The notes under the pieces were generated by a model, which did not search any database, was not told the DNA's origin, and was given only the letters and a program-made list of their open reading frames with translations. Source: an uncultured Sterolibacterium sp. (GTDB taxonomy: Bacteria > Pseudomonadota > Gammaproteobacteria > Burkholderiales > Rhodocyclaceae). Taken from it: DNA of 51,135 bases. Both the position numbers and the translations under genes were made by a program. Position 1 is the stretch's first letter, and each line of letters starts with the position of its first letter. The stretch is taken from the NCBI GenBank assembly GCA_903832735.1, contig CAILCO010000068.1, forward strand, positions 1 to 51,135. The letters are read 5' to 3'. This document shows, piece after piece, positions 1-9,272 of the stretch.

Positions 1-158
1 AATGTCCCGATGAGCCTTGCCAATTCTCTCGTCCTCATTTTGCATCTCCTGGCTCCAGCGCCCGTGCGCTATGTAGCCAGTATCCACTTCCACAGGCTCG
101 CTAGATGAGCCAGCCACGTTATTCGCTAAATGAGCCAAAGATATTCTCGACGTCTGAT
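1..158. mobile_element. Candidate end of an IS21-family element (multiple terminal repeats)
   Basis: Three copies of a 15-base unit lie at 65-79, 98-112 and 123-137 (the last two differ at one base: TCGCTARATGAGCCA), and a partial fourth (CGATGAGCC) lies at 8-16. Read on the minus strand the unit starts TGGCTCA. Several spaced GGCTCA repeats are typical of the ends of IS21-family elements, and a TG-starting tip could lie near 150-158. No transposase is visible; the body of the element would lie left of the window. The minus frame is open from 240 to the left edge, but the repeats cross it out of phase and no ribosome site precedes it, so I do not call a gene. The rest of 159-378 shows nothing recognisable. 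Confidence 0.35.
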
Positions 159-378
159 CAATCTCGCAGTTTCTGCGAATAGCGGCTCCCGGCGATGAGG
201 GCCGTATTTTATTTTGGCGGGCCGGTTTGCCTCCTGGCATATATCGGTGAGGAAGTCTCTCAACGGTCCACTGCGTACCTGTTGCGTCCCCGACATTGCC
301 ATTCCGGGCTTACAGGCTGCGGCCCTGATTCTGCGCTAAACTGCATTTTCCCAGCCATTCCTGTTGAAGGAGACGATC

Positions 379-891
379 ATGCCTGCAATCGTAAGTTCAA
401 GACAGTTTGCCCTGACCAGTACCGACTTCGAGCCTAACGGCACAATATCGATGGAACAAGTGTTCGGTGGCTTTGGCTGTACCGGCAAGAACATCTCGCC
501 CGCACTGTCCTGGTCTGGCGCTCCCGAGGGTGCGAAGAGTTTCGCGTTGCTCGTCCATGACCCGGATGCTCCTACTGGTGGTGCCGGATGGTGGCACTGG
601 CTGGTTGTCAACATCCCGGCAAACACAACTTTTCTGGCAAAGGATGCTGGTCAGACAGATGGTGCAAAGCTGCCAGATGGTGCGGTCCAAGTCATGACAG
701 ACTTCGGCAGCATAGGCTGGGGCGGTCCATGCCCTCCGGTCGGCGACAAGCCGCATCACTACAACTTCACGCTGTACGCCCTGAATGTCGACCGTCTTGA
801 CGTCAGTGGCGCAAGTGCTTCGCTGGTCGGCTATATGATTAACGGCAATTCCATCGGCAAGGCCAGCCTTACCGGCATGTTTGGAAGGTAG
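379..891 (+). CDS. YbhB/YbcL-family (PEBP, Raf kinase inhibitor-like) protein
   Basis: A 170-residue protein of the phosphatidylethanolamine-binding-protein fold, bacterial YbhB/YbcL branch, whose cellular role is poorly defined. Visible family marks are NISPALSWSGAPEGAKSF near residue 40, the ligand-pocket segment HDPDAPTGGAGWWHW, and the later GWGGPCPPVGDKPHHY followed by FTLYALN. Length is typical of the family. The start at 379 is chosen because AAGGAG (367-372) sits 6 bases upstream; a longer TTG-started frame would include that ribosome site. There is no signal peptide, so it is probably cytoplasmic. It stands alone, between the IS-like end and an opposing gene, with no clue to a partner. 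Confidence 0.85.
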   Translation: MPAIVSSRQFALTSTDFEPNGTISMEQVFGGFGCTGKNISPALSWSGAPEGAKSFALLVHDPDAPTGGAGWWHWLVVNIPANTTFLAKDAGQTDGAKLPDGAVQVMTDFGSIGWGGPCPPVGDKPHHYNFTLYALNVDRLDVSGASASLVGYMINGNSIGKASLTGMFGR

Positions 892-1084
892 TGCGTTAGA
901 GCAGATCCGACGCGCCAATGCGCGTGCCGGGAAGGCGGAATCGGCGGCTGAAATTGCCTAGTGGGCCGCGGCCAAGAGCGAGCGCTTCATTCAGCTTGGC
1001 CATTTGCAGCCGCAGGTGCTTGGCATGGGCCCGCCGCCGGCACCGGTATCCAAGCGGCTCCCGGCGACGGGGGTTGTTTCCGGC
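892..1084 (+). other. Gene-like stretch interrupted by a stop; possible coding relic
   Basis: A plus-strand frame from about 900 reads as plausible protein (EQIRRANARAGKAESAAEIA), hits TAG at 958-960, then continues in the same frame with WAAAKSERFIQLGHL and a proline-rich PQVLGMGPPPAPVSKRLP. This resembles the worn 3' end of a gene, but I recognise no family and see no start. It could equally be chance in GC-rich DNA. Confidence 0.15.
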
Positions 1085-1549
1085 TTAATACCCGCCCTCG
1101 ACCAGTTGGATCACGTGGGCCGATTGATCAAGGTAACAGACATAAGCCATGGATTTGACGCCGATGTCCGCGACGAGCTTCATCTTGTAGCCGGTAGTGG
1201 TGTCCGAAAACACTTCGATCTCTTTCCAGTCGTTGAGCGGTGAACTCGCGGTCTGCCAATTCAGGACCCGTACCGGGGCGATCAACTGCTCGATCGATTT
1301 TCTGCACGGAGCCTGGAGCCGAAGCGCAAGAGCGTATCGTTCGCTGATCCTGTTCTGATCCATTTCCTGCTGTCTGATTTCGGCGTCACGTGCCTGCTTG
1401 CGGATCGCACTGGCCACGATCGCGATCAGGATCATCAGGAATACCGTTGCGCCGACGCCCCACAAAACCACTCGTCTCAGTTTCACGGAATGGTTTTTCC
1501 GGCTTCTCGACCGATGAACCTTGATGCCCTCGTTCATGATGTTGGACAT
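1085..1549 (-). CDS. Hypothetical single-pass membrane protein
   Basis: A 154-residue protein that I do not recognise. The N-terminus is very basic (about 26 residues rich in R, K and H), followed by one hydrophobic helix (VVLWGVGATVFLMILIAIVA), then a charged, probably coiled stretch (RKQARDAEIRQQEMDQNR), and a C-terminal globular part with W, Y and C residues (NDWKEIEVFSD, MAYVCYLDQ). The basic residues before the helix predict the C-terminal part lies in the periplasm. ATG at 1549 is used; an alternative ATG lies four codons in. A TTGACA hexamer lies upstream on this strand at 1583-1578, but it is close to the start. The gene is divergent from the MAPEG gene. Confidence 0.55.
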   Translation of the reverse strand: MSNIMNEGIKVHRSRSRKNHSVKLRRVVLWGVGATVFLMILIAIVASAIRKQARDAEIRQQEMDQNRISERYALALRLQAPCRKSIEQLIAPVRVLNWQTASSPLNDWKEIEVFSDTTTGYKMKLVADIGVKSMAYVCYLDQSAHVIQLVEGGY

Positions 1550-1561
1550 TGGCTATAGGAA

Positions 1562-1591
1562 CTGACGGTTCCCCATATGTCAATTTATAAT
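1562..1591 (+). promoter_or_regulatory. Possible sigma-70 promoter for the MAPEG gene
   Basis: CTGACG at 1562-1567 (four of six to the -35 consensus), an 18-base spacer, and a perfect TATAAT at 1586-1591. Transcription would begin near 1598, giving a leader of about 130 bases before the start codon at 1729. Confidence 0.35.
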
Positions 1592-1728
1592 CATGCCAAT
1601 GTACTACACTGGGGCGCCTTTGGTCTACCTGGAAGAACTGGAAAGGGAGCCTGCCGGGAGAGAAGGAATCGGGTTTCCACGAGCGAGGCGATATCCGATA
1701 TATTGAACGCTTCTCCCGGAACATTGGA

Positions 1729-2133
1729 ATGATCATGAACGCCTATCCCTACGCAGCGTCCATCACCTTGCTCGTTCTGCTGCTGCTCTTCGCCACGGCG
1801 GCCATGGTCGGTCGGGCGCGCGTCCGCTACGGCGTCAAGGCGCCGGCAAGCAGCGGCCACGAGTTGTTTGAACGGGCCTTCCGGATCCAGATGAATACCC
1901 TGGAGAATGCTGTGCAGATGTTGCCGGCGCTATGGCTGTGCGCCATCTATGGCGGCGACCGTTGGGCCGGTCTCATCGGCCTGGTCTGGCTGCTGGCGCG
2001 AGTTTGGTACGCTGCTGCCTACCAGAAGGATCCGGCCAGACGCGGGCCCGCCTTCGGCCTTTCCTTCCTTGCTTTTGCGGCACTCTGGCTGGGCGCCGCC
2101 TGCGGTGTTGCACGCGTCTTGTTGCGCTGGTGA
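1729..2133 (+). CDS. MAPEG-family membrane protein
   Basis: A 134-residue integral membrane protein of the MAPEG superfamily (glutathione S-transferase/eicosanoid-type). Bacterial members are four-helix proteins that often have glutathione-linked detoxification roles, but their substrates are mostly unknown. The signature is ERAFRIQMNTLENAVQMLPA at about residues 46-65; the R and N-T-L-E-N core is the glutathione-site loop after helix 1. Hydrophobic segments lie near residues 8-28, 60-75, 80-95 and 112-130. Two in-frame ATGs (1729, 1735) are possible starts; neither has a strong ribosome site. It appears to be monocistronic, since 197 bases and a weak hairpin separate it from the next gene. 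Confidence 0.8.
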   Translation: MIMNAYPYAASITLLVLLLLFATAAMVGRARVRYGVKAPASSGHELFERAFRIQMNTLENAVQMLPALWLCAIYGGDRWAGLIGLVWLLARVWYAAAYQKDPARRGPAFGLSFLAFAALWLGAACGVARVLLRW

Positions 2134-2251
2134 TCGCTCGAAACAAGCAGCCTCAGTACCGATGTGGCAATGAGGACGATTTTCCAGCAATGCCGCTGTG
2201 CCCGTTCGTCCGTCTGTTCGCCAGGCCATGACCCCTTAGCGCAGTCGGCCG

Positions 2252-2274
2252 GCCGGAGACTTGCCTCCGGCTTT
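2252..2274 (+). terminator. Weak hairpin downstream of the MAPEG gene
   Basis: GCCGGAG (2252-2258) pairs with CTCCGGC (2265-2271) across a 6-base loop and is followed by only TTT. It may be a weak intrinsic terminator or simply an mRNA stem. Confidence 0.3.
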
Positions 2275-2330
2275 GCTGTAAAGTTCGCCTGCGTTATTGC
2301 AAGCTAGTTCAGCTATAGGCAGGAGTCATC

Positions 2331-3092
2331 ATGCAGATCAAGGGCAGCATCTTTATCGTCACCGGCGGCGCTTCTGGGCTGGGCGCGGGCACAGCCCGCA
2401 TGCTCGCGGAGAACGGCGCCAAAGTCGTGATCGCCGATCTCAACAAGTCGGCGGGTGAGGCGCTGGCGGCCGAGTTGGGCGCCCGTTTCCATGAGACTGA
2501 TGTCGCCAGCGAGGCGAGCGCAGCGGGGGCTGTGGCGCTCGCCCTCTCGGCATACGGCGGCGTCAATGGCCTGATCAATTGCGCCGGCATCGCCATCGGC
2601 GAAAAAGTCCTGGGCAAGGAGGCGCCGCATGCGCTGGCCTCGTTCGGCCGGGTCATAGCAATCAACCTGATCGGCACTTTCAACATGATCCGCCTCGCCG
2701 CGGAGGCGATGAGCAAGGCGGCGCCCAATGCCTTCGGCGAGCGCGGCGTGATCGTGAACACCGCCTCGGTGGCCGCTTATGACGGCCAGATCGGCCAGGC
2801 CGCGTATGCCGCCTCGAAGGGCGGCATCGTCGCCATGACCCTGCCGATCGCGCGCGAACTGGCTCGTTACGGGATCCGCGTCATGACCATCGCGCCGGGC
2901 ATTTTCGAGACGCCGATGCTGCTTGGCATGGCGCAGGAAGTCCAGGATGCGCTGGGCAAGATGGTGCCTTTCCCGCCGCGCCTGGGCAAACCCGCCGAGT
3001 ACGCGGCACTGGTCAAACATATCGCGGAAAATGAAATGTTGAACGGCGAGGTGATCCGCCTCGATGGCGCCATCCGCATGGCGCCGAAGTAG
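2331..3092 (+). CDS. Short-chain dehydrogenase (3-hydroxyacyl-CoA dehydrogenase type II-like)
   Basis: A 253-residue NAD(P)-dependent oxidoreductase of the classical SDR family. The cofactor motif TGGASGLG is at residues 11-18, the acidic residue after beta-2 (IADLN) favours NAD, NCAG follows near residue 84, and the Ser-Tyr-Lys triad is seen as [10 protein letters not shown] and YAASKGG. The overall pattern, including [10 protein letters not shown] and the short C-terminus ending in DGAIRMAPK, matches the HSD17B10/type II 3-hydroxyacyl-CoA dehydrogenase group that acts in fatty-acid or branched-chain acyl-CoA oxidation. GCAGGAG precedes the ATG. Its stop is 3 bases from the GTG start of ccoI, so the two may be co-transcribed, which is not an obvious functional pairing. 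Confidence 0.85.
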   Translation: MQIKGSIFIVTGGASGLGAGTARMLAENGAKVVIADLNKSAGEALAAELGARFHETDVASEASAAGAVALALSAYGGVNGLINCAGIAIGEKVLGKEAPHALASFGRVIAINLIGTFNMIRLAAEAMSKAAPNAFGERGVIVNTASVAAYDGQIGQAAYAASKGGIVAMTLPIARELARYGIRVMTIAPGIFETPMLLGMAQEVQDALGKMVPFPPRLGKPAEYAALVKHIAENEMLNGEVIRLDGAIRMAPK

Positions 3093-3095
3093 GGC

Positions 3096-5561
3096 GTGTC
3101 CGATGCCTGCTATCACTGCGGCCTGCCCGTGCCGGCGGAGGTTGGCGATTCATATGCGCTGACCATCGCAGGAGAAGCGCGGCGGATGTGCTGCGCCGGC
3201 TGCCAGGCCGTGGCCGCCGCCATCGTCGACAACGGCCTGGGCGACTACTACCGCCACCGCGATGCCCTGCCAGAATCGCCGCGCGAGGCCCTGCCGCAGG
3301 CCCTGCAGGATGCCGGTCTGTTCGACCATCCGCTGGTGCAGAAGAATTTCGTCGAGCATGTCGACGGACTGGAGGGCGAACAGCAACGCGAGGCCTCGCT
3401 GATCCTCGAGGGCATCACCTGCGCCGCCTGCGTCTGGTTGAACGAGCAGCATCTGGCGCGGCAGCCGGGGGTCATCCGGGTCAATGTCAATTACGCCACG
3501 CGCCGCGCCCGCATCCGCTGGGACGAGCGCCGCATCAAGCTGTCGCAGATCATCGCGGCCATCGCCGCGATCGGTTATCGCGCCTACCCTTACGACCCGG
3601 CGCGCTCCGAACAACTCGCCGGTCGCGAGCGGCGCGCCGCCCTGTGGCGCCTGTTCGTCGCCGGCTTCGGCATGATGCAGGTGATGATGTATGCCATACC
3701 CGTGTATCTGGCCGATGCGGGCAGCATGACGCCCGACATCGAACAGTTGATGCGCTGGGCCAGCCTGTGCCTGACCCTGCCGGTGATCCTGTATTCCGCT
3801 GCGCCGTTCTTCCTAGCTGCCTGGCGTGACTTGCGCCTGCTTCGCGTCGGCATGGACCTACCGGTGGCGCTCGGCGTCGGCAGCGCATTTCTGGCCAGCG
3901 CCTGGGCGACTGTGACGGCGAGCGGGGCGGTGTATTTCGACTCGGTGACGATGTTCGTGTTCTTCCTGCTCGGCGGCCGCTATCTGGAAATGATCGGACG
4001 GCAGAAAGCCGCCCGCGGCGTCGAGACCCTGGTGCGGGCGCTGCCGGCCTTCGCGACAACACTGCCGGGTTACCCGGCGGCGGATGAGGTGCGCGTCGCA
4101 GTCGCCGAACTGGCCGTCGGCGATGTCGTGCTGGTGCGCCCGGGCGAAGCCATTCCGGTCGACGGCGCGGTGCTCTCCGGGAACAGCAAGGCCGATGAAG
4201 CCTTGCTCACCGGCGAAAGCCTGCCGATTGCCAAAGGCCCGGGTGATGCGGTGACCGGCGGCAGCGTGAATATCGGCAGTCCCCTGCTGTTGCGGGTGCA
4301 CAGAGTCGGCGGGCAGACGCGGCTGGCGGCGATTCAGCGTTTGGTCGAACGTGCCGCGACCGAGAAGCCCCATCTGGTCGAACTCGCCGACCGCATCGCG
4401 GCCCGCTTCGTCGCGGCGTTGCTCGTACTCGCAGTGCTCACCGGCGTCGCCTGGTACGCGTTCGATCCGGCCCGCGCCCTGTGGGTGTTCGTCGCCGTCC
4501 TGGTGGTCAGTTGCCCCTGCGCCCTGTCGCTGGCGACCCCGGCGGCGCTGACGGTGGCAACCGGCGCCTTGTCCGGCCTGGGCGTTCTGGTGACGCGCGG
4601 CCATGCCATCGAGACACTGGCGCGGGCGGATCATTTCGTCTTCGACAAGACCGGCACGCTGACCCGGGGTCGGCTCAGCCTGACCGAGACCTTGCCGCTG
4701 GGCACGGCGTCGGTCGCGGCGGTACTCGATCTGGCTGCGGCGCTGGAAGCAGGCTCCGAGCATCCGATCGGGCGGAGCCTGCGCGCCGCCGCCGGCGCCG
4801 CGCCAAGGCTGCTGCTGGAGAAACTCCATGTCACCACCGGTTCGGGCATCGAGGCGATGCTGGACGGCGAATGGCTGCGCATCGGCACAGCCGAATATGC
4901 CGGCGCCCTGCACGGCCTGCCTCTGCCCGAGGCGGCGCAGAACTTCGGCCAGGCCGGCGGGAGCGTCGTCTGCCTGGCCAATGCCTCGGGCTGGCTGGCC
5001 CTGTTCCGGTTCACCGACAGCCTGCGCACCGAGGCCAGGGTGCTGATCGATGCCCTGCAGGGCGCCGGCAGGCGGGTCAGCATCCTGAGCGGCGATAGCC
5101 CGGCCGCCGTGGCCGAGGTCGCCGCCCTGCTCGGCGTGATCGACGCCCGCGGCGGTTTGTCGCCGGAGGCCAAACACCAGCGCATCGTCGAACTGCAGCA
5201 GGGCGGCGCGATCGTCGCGATGGTCGGCGACGGCGTCAATGATGCGCCGGTGCTGGCCCAGGCTCAGGTTTCCATCGCCATGGGCGGCGGCACCGATCTC
5301 GCCCGACAGCAGGCCGATATCGTGCTGCTCTCGGATGATCTGACGCGTCTCGCCCAGGGGATCGCGACTGCGCGCCGGACGCTGGTCATCGTGCGGCAGA
5401 ATCTGGCCTGGGCCTTCGCCTACAATCTGCTGGCCATCCCCATGGCGATGGCCGGCATGATCACGCCCTGGATGGCCGGCATCGGCATGTCGGGCAGTTC
5501 GCTCCTGGTGGTGGCCAATGCCCTGCGCCTGCAGGGGCCAGGACGCAGGCCGGTTTCCTGA
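3096..5561 (+). CDS. ccoI: Cu(+)-exporting P1B-type ATPase for cbb3 oxidase assembly (CcoI/FixI)
   Basis: An 821-residue copper-transporting ATPase that supplies copper to the cbb3 oxidase at the periplasmic side. In order: a cysteine-rich N-terminal region (CYHCGLPVP, then [10 protein letters not shown]) typical of FixI proteins; an HMA domain with [15 protein letters not shown]; eight membrane helices; the actuator TGES; the metal-site motif [14 protein letters not shown]; the phosphorylation site [10 protein letters not shown]; the HP motif SEHPIG; and the hinge GDGVNDAP. The CPC-S-L pattern and the N-terminal cysteine region separate it from the CopA at 30673. The start is GTG at 3096, since no ATG fits the conserved N-terminus. 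Its stop overlaps the ccoS start by one base (TGATG), which indicates translational coupling. Confidence 0.95.
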   Translation: MSDACYHCGLPVPAEVGDSYALTIAGEARRMCCAGCQAVAAAIVDNGLGDYYRHRDALPESPREALPQALQDAGLFDHPLVQKNFVEHVDGLEGEQQREASLILEGITCAACVWLNEQHLARQPGVIRVNVNYATRRARIRWDERRIKLSQIIAAIAAIGYRAYPYDPARSEQLAGRERRAALWRLFVAGFGMMQVMMYAIPVYLADAGSMTPDIEQLMRWASLCLTLPVILYSAAPFFLAAWRDLRLLRVGMDLPVALGVGSAFLASAWATVTASGAVYFDSVTMFVFFLLGGRYLEMIGRQKAARGVETLVRALPAFATTLPGYPAADEVRVAVAELAVGDVVLVRPGEAIPVDGAVLSGNSKADEALLTGESLPIAKGPGDAVTGGSVNIGSPLLLRVHRVGGQTRLAAIQRLVERAATEKPHLVELADRIAARFVAALLVLAVLTGVAWYAFDPARALWVFVAVLVVSCPCALSLATPAALTVATGALSGLGVLVTRGHAIETLARADHFVFDKTGTLTRGRLSLTETLPLGTASVAAVLDLAAALEAGSEHPIGRSLRAAAGAAPRLLLEKLHVTTGSGIEAMLDGEWLRIGTAEYAGALHGLPLPEAAQNFGQAGGSVVCLANASGWLALFRFTDSLRTEARVLIDALQGAGRRVSILSGDSPAAVAEVAALLGVIDARGGLSPEAKHQRIVELQQGGAIVAMVGDGVNDAPVLAQAQVSIAMGGGTDLARQQADIVLLSDDLTRLAQGIATARRTLVIVRQNLAWAFAYNLLAIPMAMAGMITPWMAGIGMSGSSLLVVANALRLQGPGRRPVS

Positions 5562-5764
5562 TGGATATCCTGTACCTGCTGATTCCGCTTTCCGTGATCC
5601 TGGTCTTTCTGATCGCGGGCGTCTTCTGGTGGTCGCTGAAGAGCGGCCAGTTCGAGGATCTCGAAGGGCCTGCCTACCGTATCCTGATGGACGACGACAG
5701 GCCGCAGCCGCTGTCGAAGCCGCCGGACCAGGGCGACAGTGGGCAGGCAGAGGGCAAACCTTGA
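5561..5764 (+). CDS. ccoS: cbb3-type cytochrome oxidase assembly protein CcoS
   Basis: A 67-residue protein with one N-terminal transmembrane helix (ILYLLIPLSVILVFLIAGVF), then the family motif WWSLKSGQFEDLEGPAYRIL and a short polar tail. CcoS is needed to put heme and copper cofactors into the cbb3 oxidase. The ATG shares its A with the TGA of ccoI. The length and the WxLKSGQFEDLEGPA core are characteristic, so identification is secure despite the small size. Confidence 0.95.
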   Translation: MDILYLLIPLSVILVFLIAGVFWWSLKSGQFEDLEGPAYRILMDDDRPQPLSKPPDQGDSGQAEGKP

Positions 5765-5884
5765 TCTGGTCGGTGCATCTGCGCGTGGGCGGGTTGCAAG
5801 ATGCACCAGCGCCTGCTCGCCGCCTATGGAAAGCTAAGGTTTTCTTAATATGTTGCCAGGACTTTCGACGGATTTGAGACGTTA

Positions 5885-5925
5885 TTGATCTGAGTCAACG
5901 AATATCGATTTTCCATCGGTAGTCT
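5885..5925 (+). promoter_or_regulatory. Fnr/FixK-type box and -10 for ccoNOQP
   Basis: TTGATCTGAGTCAA at 5885-5898 matches TTGAT-N4-ATCAA at nine of ten positions. Centred at 5891.5, it lies about 40 bases before a start site predicted from TAGTCT (5920-5925), which is the class II activation geometry. No -35 hexamer is needed. The 252-base gap between ccoS and ccoN (5765-6016) otherwise shows no gene; the predicted leader is about 85 bases. Low-oxygen induction of cbb3 by Fnr-family proteins is well established in proteobacteria. Confidence 0.8.
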
Positions 5926-6016
5926 CTGCGGCGGCTGCGATTTAGACCCTGGTGCGAAGAGGGGCAAGCAGTGTAAGCTGCTTGCCAGTTTGTTTATTCT
6001 ATGAGGTGAAACCATC

Positions 6017-7447
6017 ATGCAATCGCAAGCGACTTACAACTATAAAGTCGTGCGCCAGTTCACCGTGATGACCGTGGTTTGGGGCATCGTCGGCATGCTG
6101 GTCGGCGTCATCATCGCCGCCCAGTTGATCTGGCCCGAACTGAATGTCGTCGAATGGTTGAGCTATGGCCGCTTGCGTCCGCTGCACACCAATGCGGTGA
6201 TCTTCGCCTTCGGCGGCTGCGCACTGTTCGCCACATCCTATTATTCGGTGCAGCGCACCTGCCATACACCACTGTTCGCGCCGGCTCTGGCGGCGTTCAC
6301 CTTCTGGGGCTGGCAACTGGTCATCGTTCTGGCCGCCGTGACCCTGCCGTTGGGCATGACCAGCGGCAAGGAATATGCCGAACTCGAGTGGCCGATCGAC
6401 ATCCTGATCACCGTGGTCTGGGTTTCCTATGCGCTGGTCTTCTTCGGCACGCTGATGAAACGCAAGACCTCGCACATCTATGTCTCCAACTGGTTCTTCG
6501 GCGCCTTCATCCTCACCGTCGCGCTTTTGCACCTGGTCAACAGCGCCGAGAGTCCGGTGACTTTCTGGCCGATGAAATCCTATTCCGCCTATGCCGGGGT
6601 GCAGGACGCAATGGTCCAGTGGTGGTATGGCCACAACGCCGTGGGCTTCTTCCTGACTGCGGGATTCCTCGGCATCATGTACTACTTCGTGCCCAAGCAG
6701 GCCGGCCGCCCGGTGTATTCCTACCGCCTCTCGGTGGTGCACTTCTGGGCGCTGATCTTCACCTACATGTGGGCCGGCCCGCACCATCTGCATTACACCG
6801 CGCTGCCCGACTGGACCCAGTCGGTCGGCATGATCTTCTCGCTGATCCTCCTGGCGCCGTCCTGGGGCGGCATGATCAACGGCATCATGACGCTGTCGGG
6901 CGCCTGGCATAAGCTGCGCGACGATCCGATCCTGAAGTTCCTGATCACCTCGCTGTCCTTCTACGGCATGTCCACCTTCGAAGGCCCGATGATGTCGATC
7001 AAGACGGTCAATGCCTTGTCCCACTACACCGACTGGACCATCGGCCATGTCCATTCGGGCGCCCTGGGCTGGGTGGCGATGGTCTCAATCGGCGCCGTGT
7101 ATTACCTGATCCCGCGGCTGTTCGGCAAGGCCGAAATGTACAGCGTCAAGCTGATCAACCTGCACTTCTGGATTTCCACCATCGGCATCGTGCTCTACAT
7201 CGCCGCGATGTGGATCGCCGGCGTGATGCAGGGCCTGATGTGGCGCGCCACCAATATCGACGGCACGCTGACCTACTCCTTCGTCGAGACCGTCAAGGCC
7301 ACCTACCCGTACTATACGATCCGTCTCTTGGGCGGCTTGTTATTCTTCAGCGGCATGCTGCTGATGGCCTACAACATGGTGAGGACCATCGCCGGCGGCC
7401 ATGCGGTCAATGCGCCGGTGCTGGTGCCCTCGGCTGCGCACGCCTGA
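6017..7447 (+). CDS. ccoN: cbb3-type cytochrome c oxidase subunit I (CcoN)
   Basis: A 476-residue, 12-helix catalytic subunit carrying heme b and the heme b3-CuB site, which reduces O2 to water with high affinity. Ligand histidines are visible: [10 protein letters not shown] for the low-spin heme, [21 protein letters not shown] with the CuB histidines and the helix-7 tyrosine used by cbb3 enzymes, and [13 protein letters not shown] carrying the paired heme ligands in helix 10. GAGGTG precedes the ATG at 6017. It is the first gene of ccoNOQP, with 17 bases to ccoO. Length matches the family. Confidence 0.98.
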   Translation: MQSQATYNYKVVRQFTVMTVVWGIVGMLVGVIIAAQLIWPELNVVEWLSYGRLRPLHTNAVIFAFGGCALFATSYYSVQRTCHTPLFAPALAAFTFWGWQLVIVLAAVTLPLGMTSGKEYAELEWPIDILITVVWVSYALVFFGTLMKRKTSHIYVSNWFFGAFILTVALLHLVNSAESPVTFWPMKSYSAYAGVQDAMVQWWYGHNAVGFFLTAGFLGIMYYFVPKQAGRPVYSYRLSVVHFWALIFTYMWAGPHHLHYTALPDWTQSVGMIFSLILLAPSWGGMINGIMTLSGAWHKLRDDPILKFLITSLSFYGMSTFEGPMMSIKTVNALSHYTDWTIGHVHSGALGWVAMVSIGAVYYLIPRLFGKAEMYSVKLINLHFWISTIGIVLYIAAMWIAGVMQGLMWRATNIDGTLTYSFVETVKATYPYYTIRLLGGLLFFSGMLLMAYNMVRTIAGGHAVNAPVLVPSAAHA

Positions 7448-7464
7448 TCAGGAGGAATCGATAA

Positions 7465-8073
7465 ATGCTTACCCACGATACCATAGAGAGAAACGTCGGC
7501 TGGCTGGTCATCCTGATCATACTGGTGGTGAGTGTCGCCGGCACGGTCGAAATCGTGCCGTTGTTCTTCCAGAGGTCGACCACCGAACCGGTCGCCGGTC
7601 TCAAGCCCTACGACCCGGTGCGTCTGGCCGGGCGCGATATCTATCTGCGCGAAGGCTGCTACAACTGCCATTCGCAGATGATCCGCCCGTTCCGCGCGGA
7701 GACCGAGCGCTACGGCCATTATTCCGTGGCCGGCGAGTTCGTCTATGACCATCCCTTCCAGTGGGGCTCGAAGCGCACCGGCCCGGATCTGGCCCGGGTC
7801 GGCGGCCGGTACTCGGACGACTGGCACCGCACCCACCTGCTCAATCCGCGCGACGTCGTGCCCGAGTCGAACATGCCGGCCTACTACTGGCTCGACCGCC
7901 CGGTCAGGGGCGACGACATCGAACTGAAGATGAAAGCCCTGCGCCGCGTCGGCGTGCCCTATAGCGACGAGGAGATCAAGGGCGCCGGCGAGCAGTTGAA
8001 AGGCAAGAGCGAACTCGATGTGCTGGTCGCTTATCTGCAGGGCATGGGCATAGAACTGAAGCAGGCCCACTGA
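7465..8073 (+). CDS. ccoO: cbb3 oxidase monoheme cytochrome c subunit II (CcoO)
   Basis: A 202-residue membrane-anchored monoheme cytochrome c. One helix near residues 13-34 ([13 protein letters not shown]) is followed by a periplasmic domain with one heme site, [13 protein letters not shown] (Cys65, Cys68, His69). A likely axial methionine lies in PESNMPAY. The stretch [20 protein letters not shown] is typical of CcoO. GGAGGA is well placed before the ATG. CcoO passes electrons from CcoP to the CcoN active site. Confidence 0.97.
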   Translation: MLTHDTIERNVGWLVILIILVVSVAGTVEIVPLFFQRSTTEPVAGLKPYDPVRLAGRDIYLREGCYNCHSQMIRPFRAETERYGHYSVAGEFVYDHPFQWGSKRTGPDLARVGGRYSDDWHRTHLLNPRDVVPESNMPAYYWLDRPVRGDDIELKMKALRRVGVPYSDEEIKGAGEQLKGKSELDVLVAYLQGMGIELKQAH

Positions 8074-8075
8074 TC

Positions 8076-8267
8076 ATGGACATCAACGATCTGCGTTCGA
8101 TGATCACCTTGCTTTCCTTCGTCACCTTTATCGGCATCATGGCGTGGGCATACAGCGGCAAGCGCAAACAGTCGTTCGACGAGGCGGCGCTGTTGCCTTT
8201 TAGCGATGACGAACCGGTGGATGCTGCGTGGCAGGCTTCGCGGAAAAATGAAAGGATTGCACCATGA
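8076..8267 (+). CDS. ccoQ: cbb3 oxidase subunit CcoQ
   Basis: A 63-residue protein with a single transmembrane helix near residues 9-27 (TLLSFVTFIGIMAWAYSG), then a basic KRK stop-transfer and an acidic tail (FDEAALLPF, then DDEPVD). CcoQ stabilises the cbb3 complex. It starts 2 bases after ccoO and overlaps ccoP by four bases (ATGA), so translation is coupled. The S/G-K-R/K-x-x-F-D-E-A-A pattern is characteristic. Confidence 0.92.
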   Translation: MDINDLRSMITLLSFVTFIGIMAWAYSGKRKQSFDEAALLPFSDDEPVDAAWQASRKNERIAP

Positions 8268-9190
8268 GCGATTTTGTCAGCGGATTCTGGAGCCCATACA
8301 TCACGCTGGTCGTCTTGGCCGGCGTGGTCGGCTGCGGCGTCTTTCTTTGGCAGCAGGGCCGGGCGGGCAACAAGCCCGGCGAGACCATGGGTCATGTCTG
8401 GGACGAGACGCTGGAGGAGTTCAACAACCCGATGCCGAACTGGTGGCGCTGGCTGTTTTACATCACCATCGTATTCGGTCTGGGCTACTTCGCGCTCTAT
8501 CCGGGACTGGGCAGTTACGCCGGCAAACTCGGCTGGACCTCAGGCGGTCAGCATGAAAAGGAAGTCGCGGACGCCGACGCTGCCTACGGCAAGATCTTCA
8601 ACGGCTATCTGCAGCAGGATCTGAAGACGGTGGCAGCCGATGCTCGTGCCAAGGAAATGGGTGAGCACTTGTTCCTCACCTACTGCGCCCAATGCCACGG
8701 TTCCGACGCCAAGGGCGCCAAGGGTTATCCCAACCTGACCGACAACGACTGGCTGTGGGGCGGTGAACCGGAGCAGATCAAGGCCACGATCATGGGCGGG
8801 CGCATCGGCGTCATGCCGCCCTTCGCCCAACTGGGCGCTGAGGCGATCAAGGATATCGCCCACTATGTTCGTTCGCTTTCCGGCCTTGCCGCCGACTCCT
8901 TGCGCGTGACCCGGGGCAAGGAGGGGTACGCCGCGGCCGGATGCGTGGCCTGCCACGGCGCCGATGGCCGGGGCAACCAGGCGATGGGCGCGCCCAACCT
9001 GACGGACAAGATCTGGCTCTTCGGCAGCAGGGAAGAAACCATCATCGAGACCATCACCAAGGGCCGCAACATCCAGATGCCGGCGCAGAAGGACTTCCTC
9101 GGCGAAGCCAAGGTGCATCTGCTCGCCGCCTATGTTTATGGCCTCGGCGCCGGAGCCAAGCCAGCGCCCGCAACGACCGACAAGAAGTAG
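8264..9190 (+). CDS. ccoP: cbb3 oxidase diheme cytochrome c subunit III (CcoP)
   Basis: A 308-residue diheme cytochrome c that takes electrons from soluble or membrane cytochromes. Two hydrophobic stretches near residues 12-30 and 62-80 flank the conserved segment WDETLEEFNNPMPNWW. The heme sites are YCAQCHGSD (Cys141, Cys144, His145) and GCVACHGAD (Cys227, Cys230, His231), with candidate axial methionines in GVMPPFA and QMPAQKDF. The start overlaps ccoQ by four bases and is preceded by AAAGGA inside ccoQ. A strong terminator follows the stop by 23 bases. Confidence 0.97.
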   Translation: MSDFVSGFWSPYITLVVLAGVVGCGVFLWQQGRAGNKPGETMGHVWDETLEEFNNPMPNWWRWLFYITIVFGLGYFALYPGLGSYAGKLGWTSGGQHEKEVADADAAYGKIFNGYLQQDLKTVAADARAKEMGEHLFLTYCAQCHGSDAKGAKGYPNLTDNDWLWGGEPEQIKATIMGGRIGVMPPFAQLGAEAIKDIAHYVRSLSGLAADSLRVTRGKEGYAAAGCVACHGADGRGNQAMGAPNLTDKIWLFGSREETIIETITKGRNIQMPAQKDFLGEAKVHLLAAYVYGLGAGAKPAPATTDKK

Positions 9191-9213
9191 CTCGGACTCA
9201 AGCCTGTTACACT

Positions 9214-9254
9214 CCGAACACCCCGGGGTTAGACCTCGGGGTGTTCGGCTTTTC
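9214..9254 (+). terminator. Strong intrinsic terminator after ccoNOQP
   Basis: CCGAACACCCC (9214-9224) pairs perfectly with GGGGTGTTCGG (9238-9248). The stem extends inward by about four more pairs to a short TTAGA loop, and CTTTTC follows. It separates ccoNOQP from ccoG. Confidence 0.9.
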
Positions 9255-9272
9255 ATAACTAGGATAGTTAGC

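Noticed and set aside
1-240. Minus-strand frame open from 240 to the left edge (starts MPGGKPARQ)
   Set aside because: No ribosome site, no family resemblance, and the frame crosses IS-like repeats that are out of phase with it. It could still be a partial gene, but the sequence does not support calling one.
195-437. Plus-strand 80-codon frame
   Set aside because: It overlaps the PEBP start region in another frame, has no ribosome site and no protein-like pattern.
1555-1583. TTGACA (minus, 1583-1578) as a promoter for the unknown gene at 1085-1549
   Set aside because: The best -10 at 17-20 bases is poor, and transcription would start at or inside the start codon.
9132-9272. N-terminal extension of ccoG into ccoP
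   Set aside because: It would be translated through the ccoNOQP terminator stem; the conserved CcoG start fits ATG 9273.
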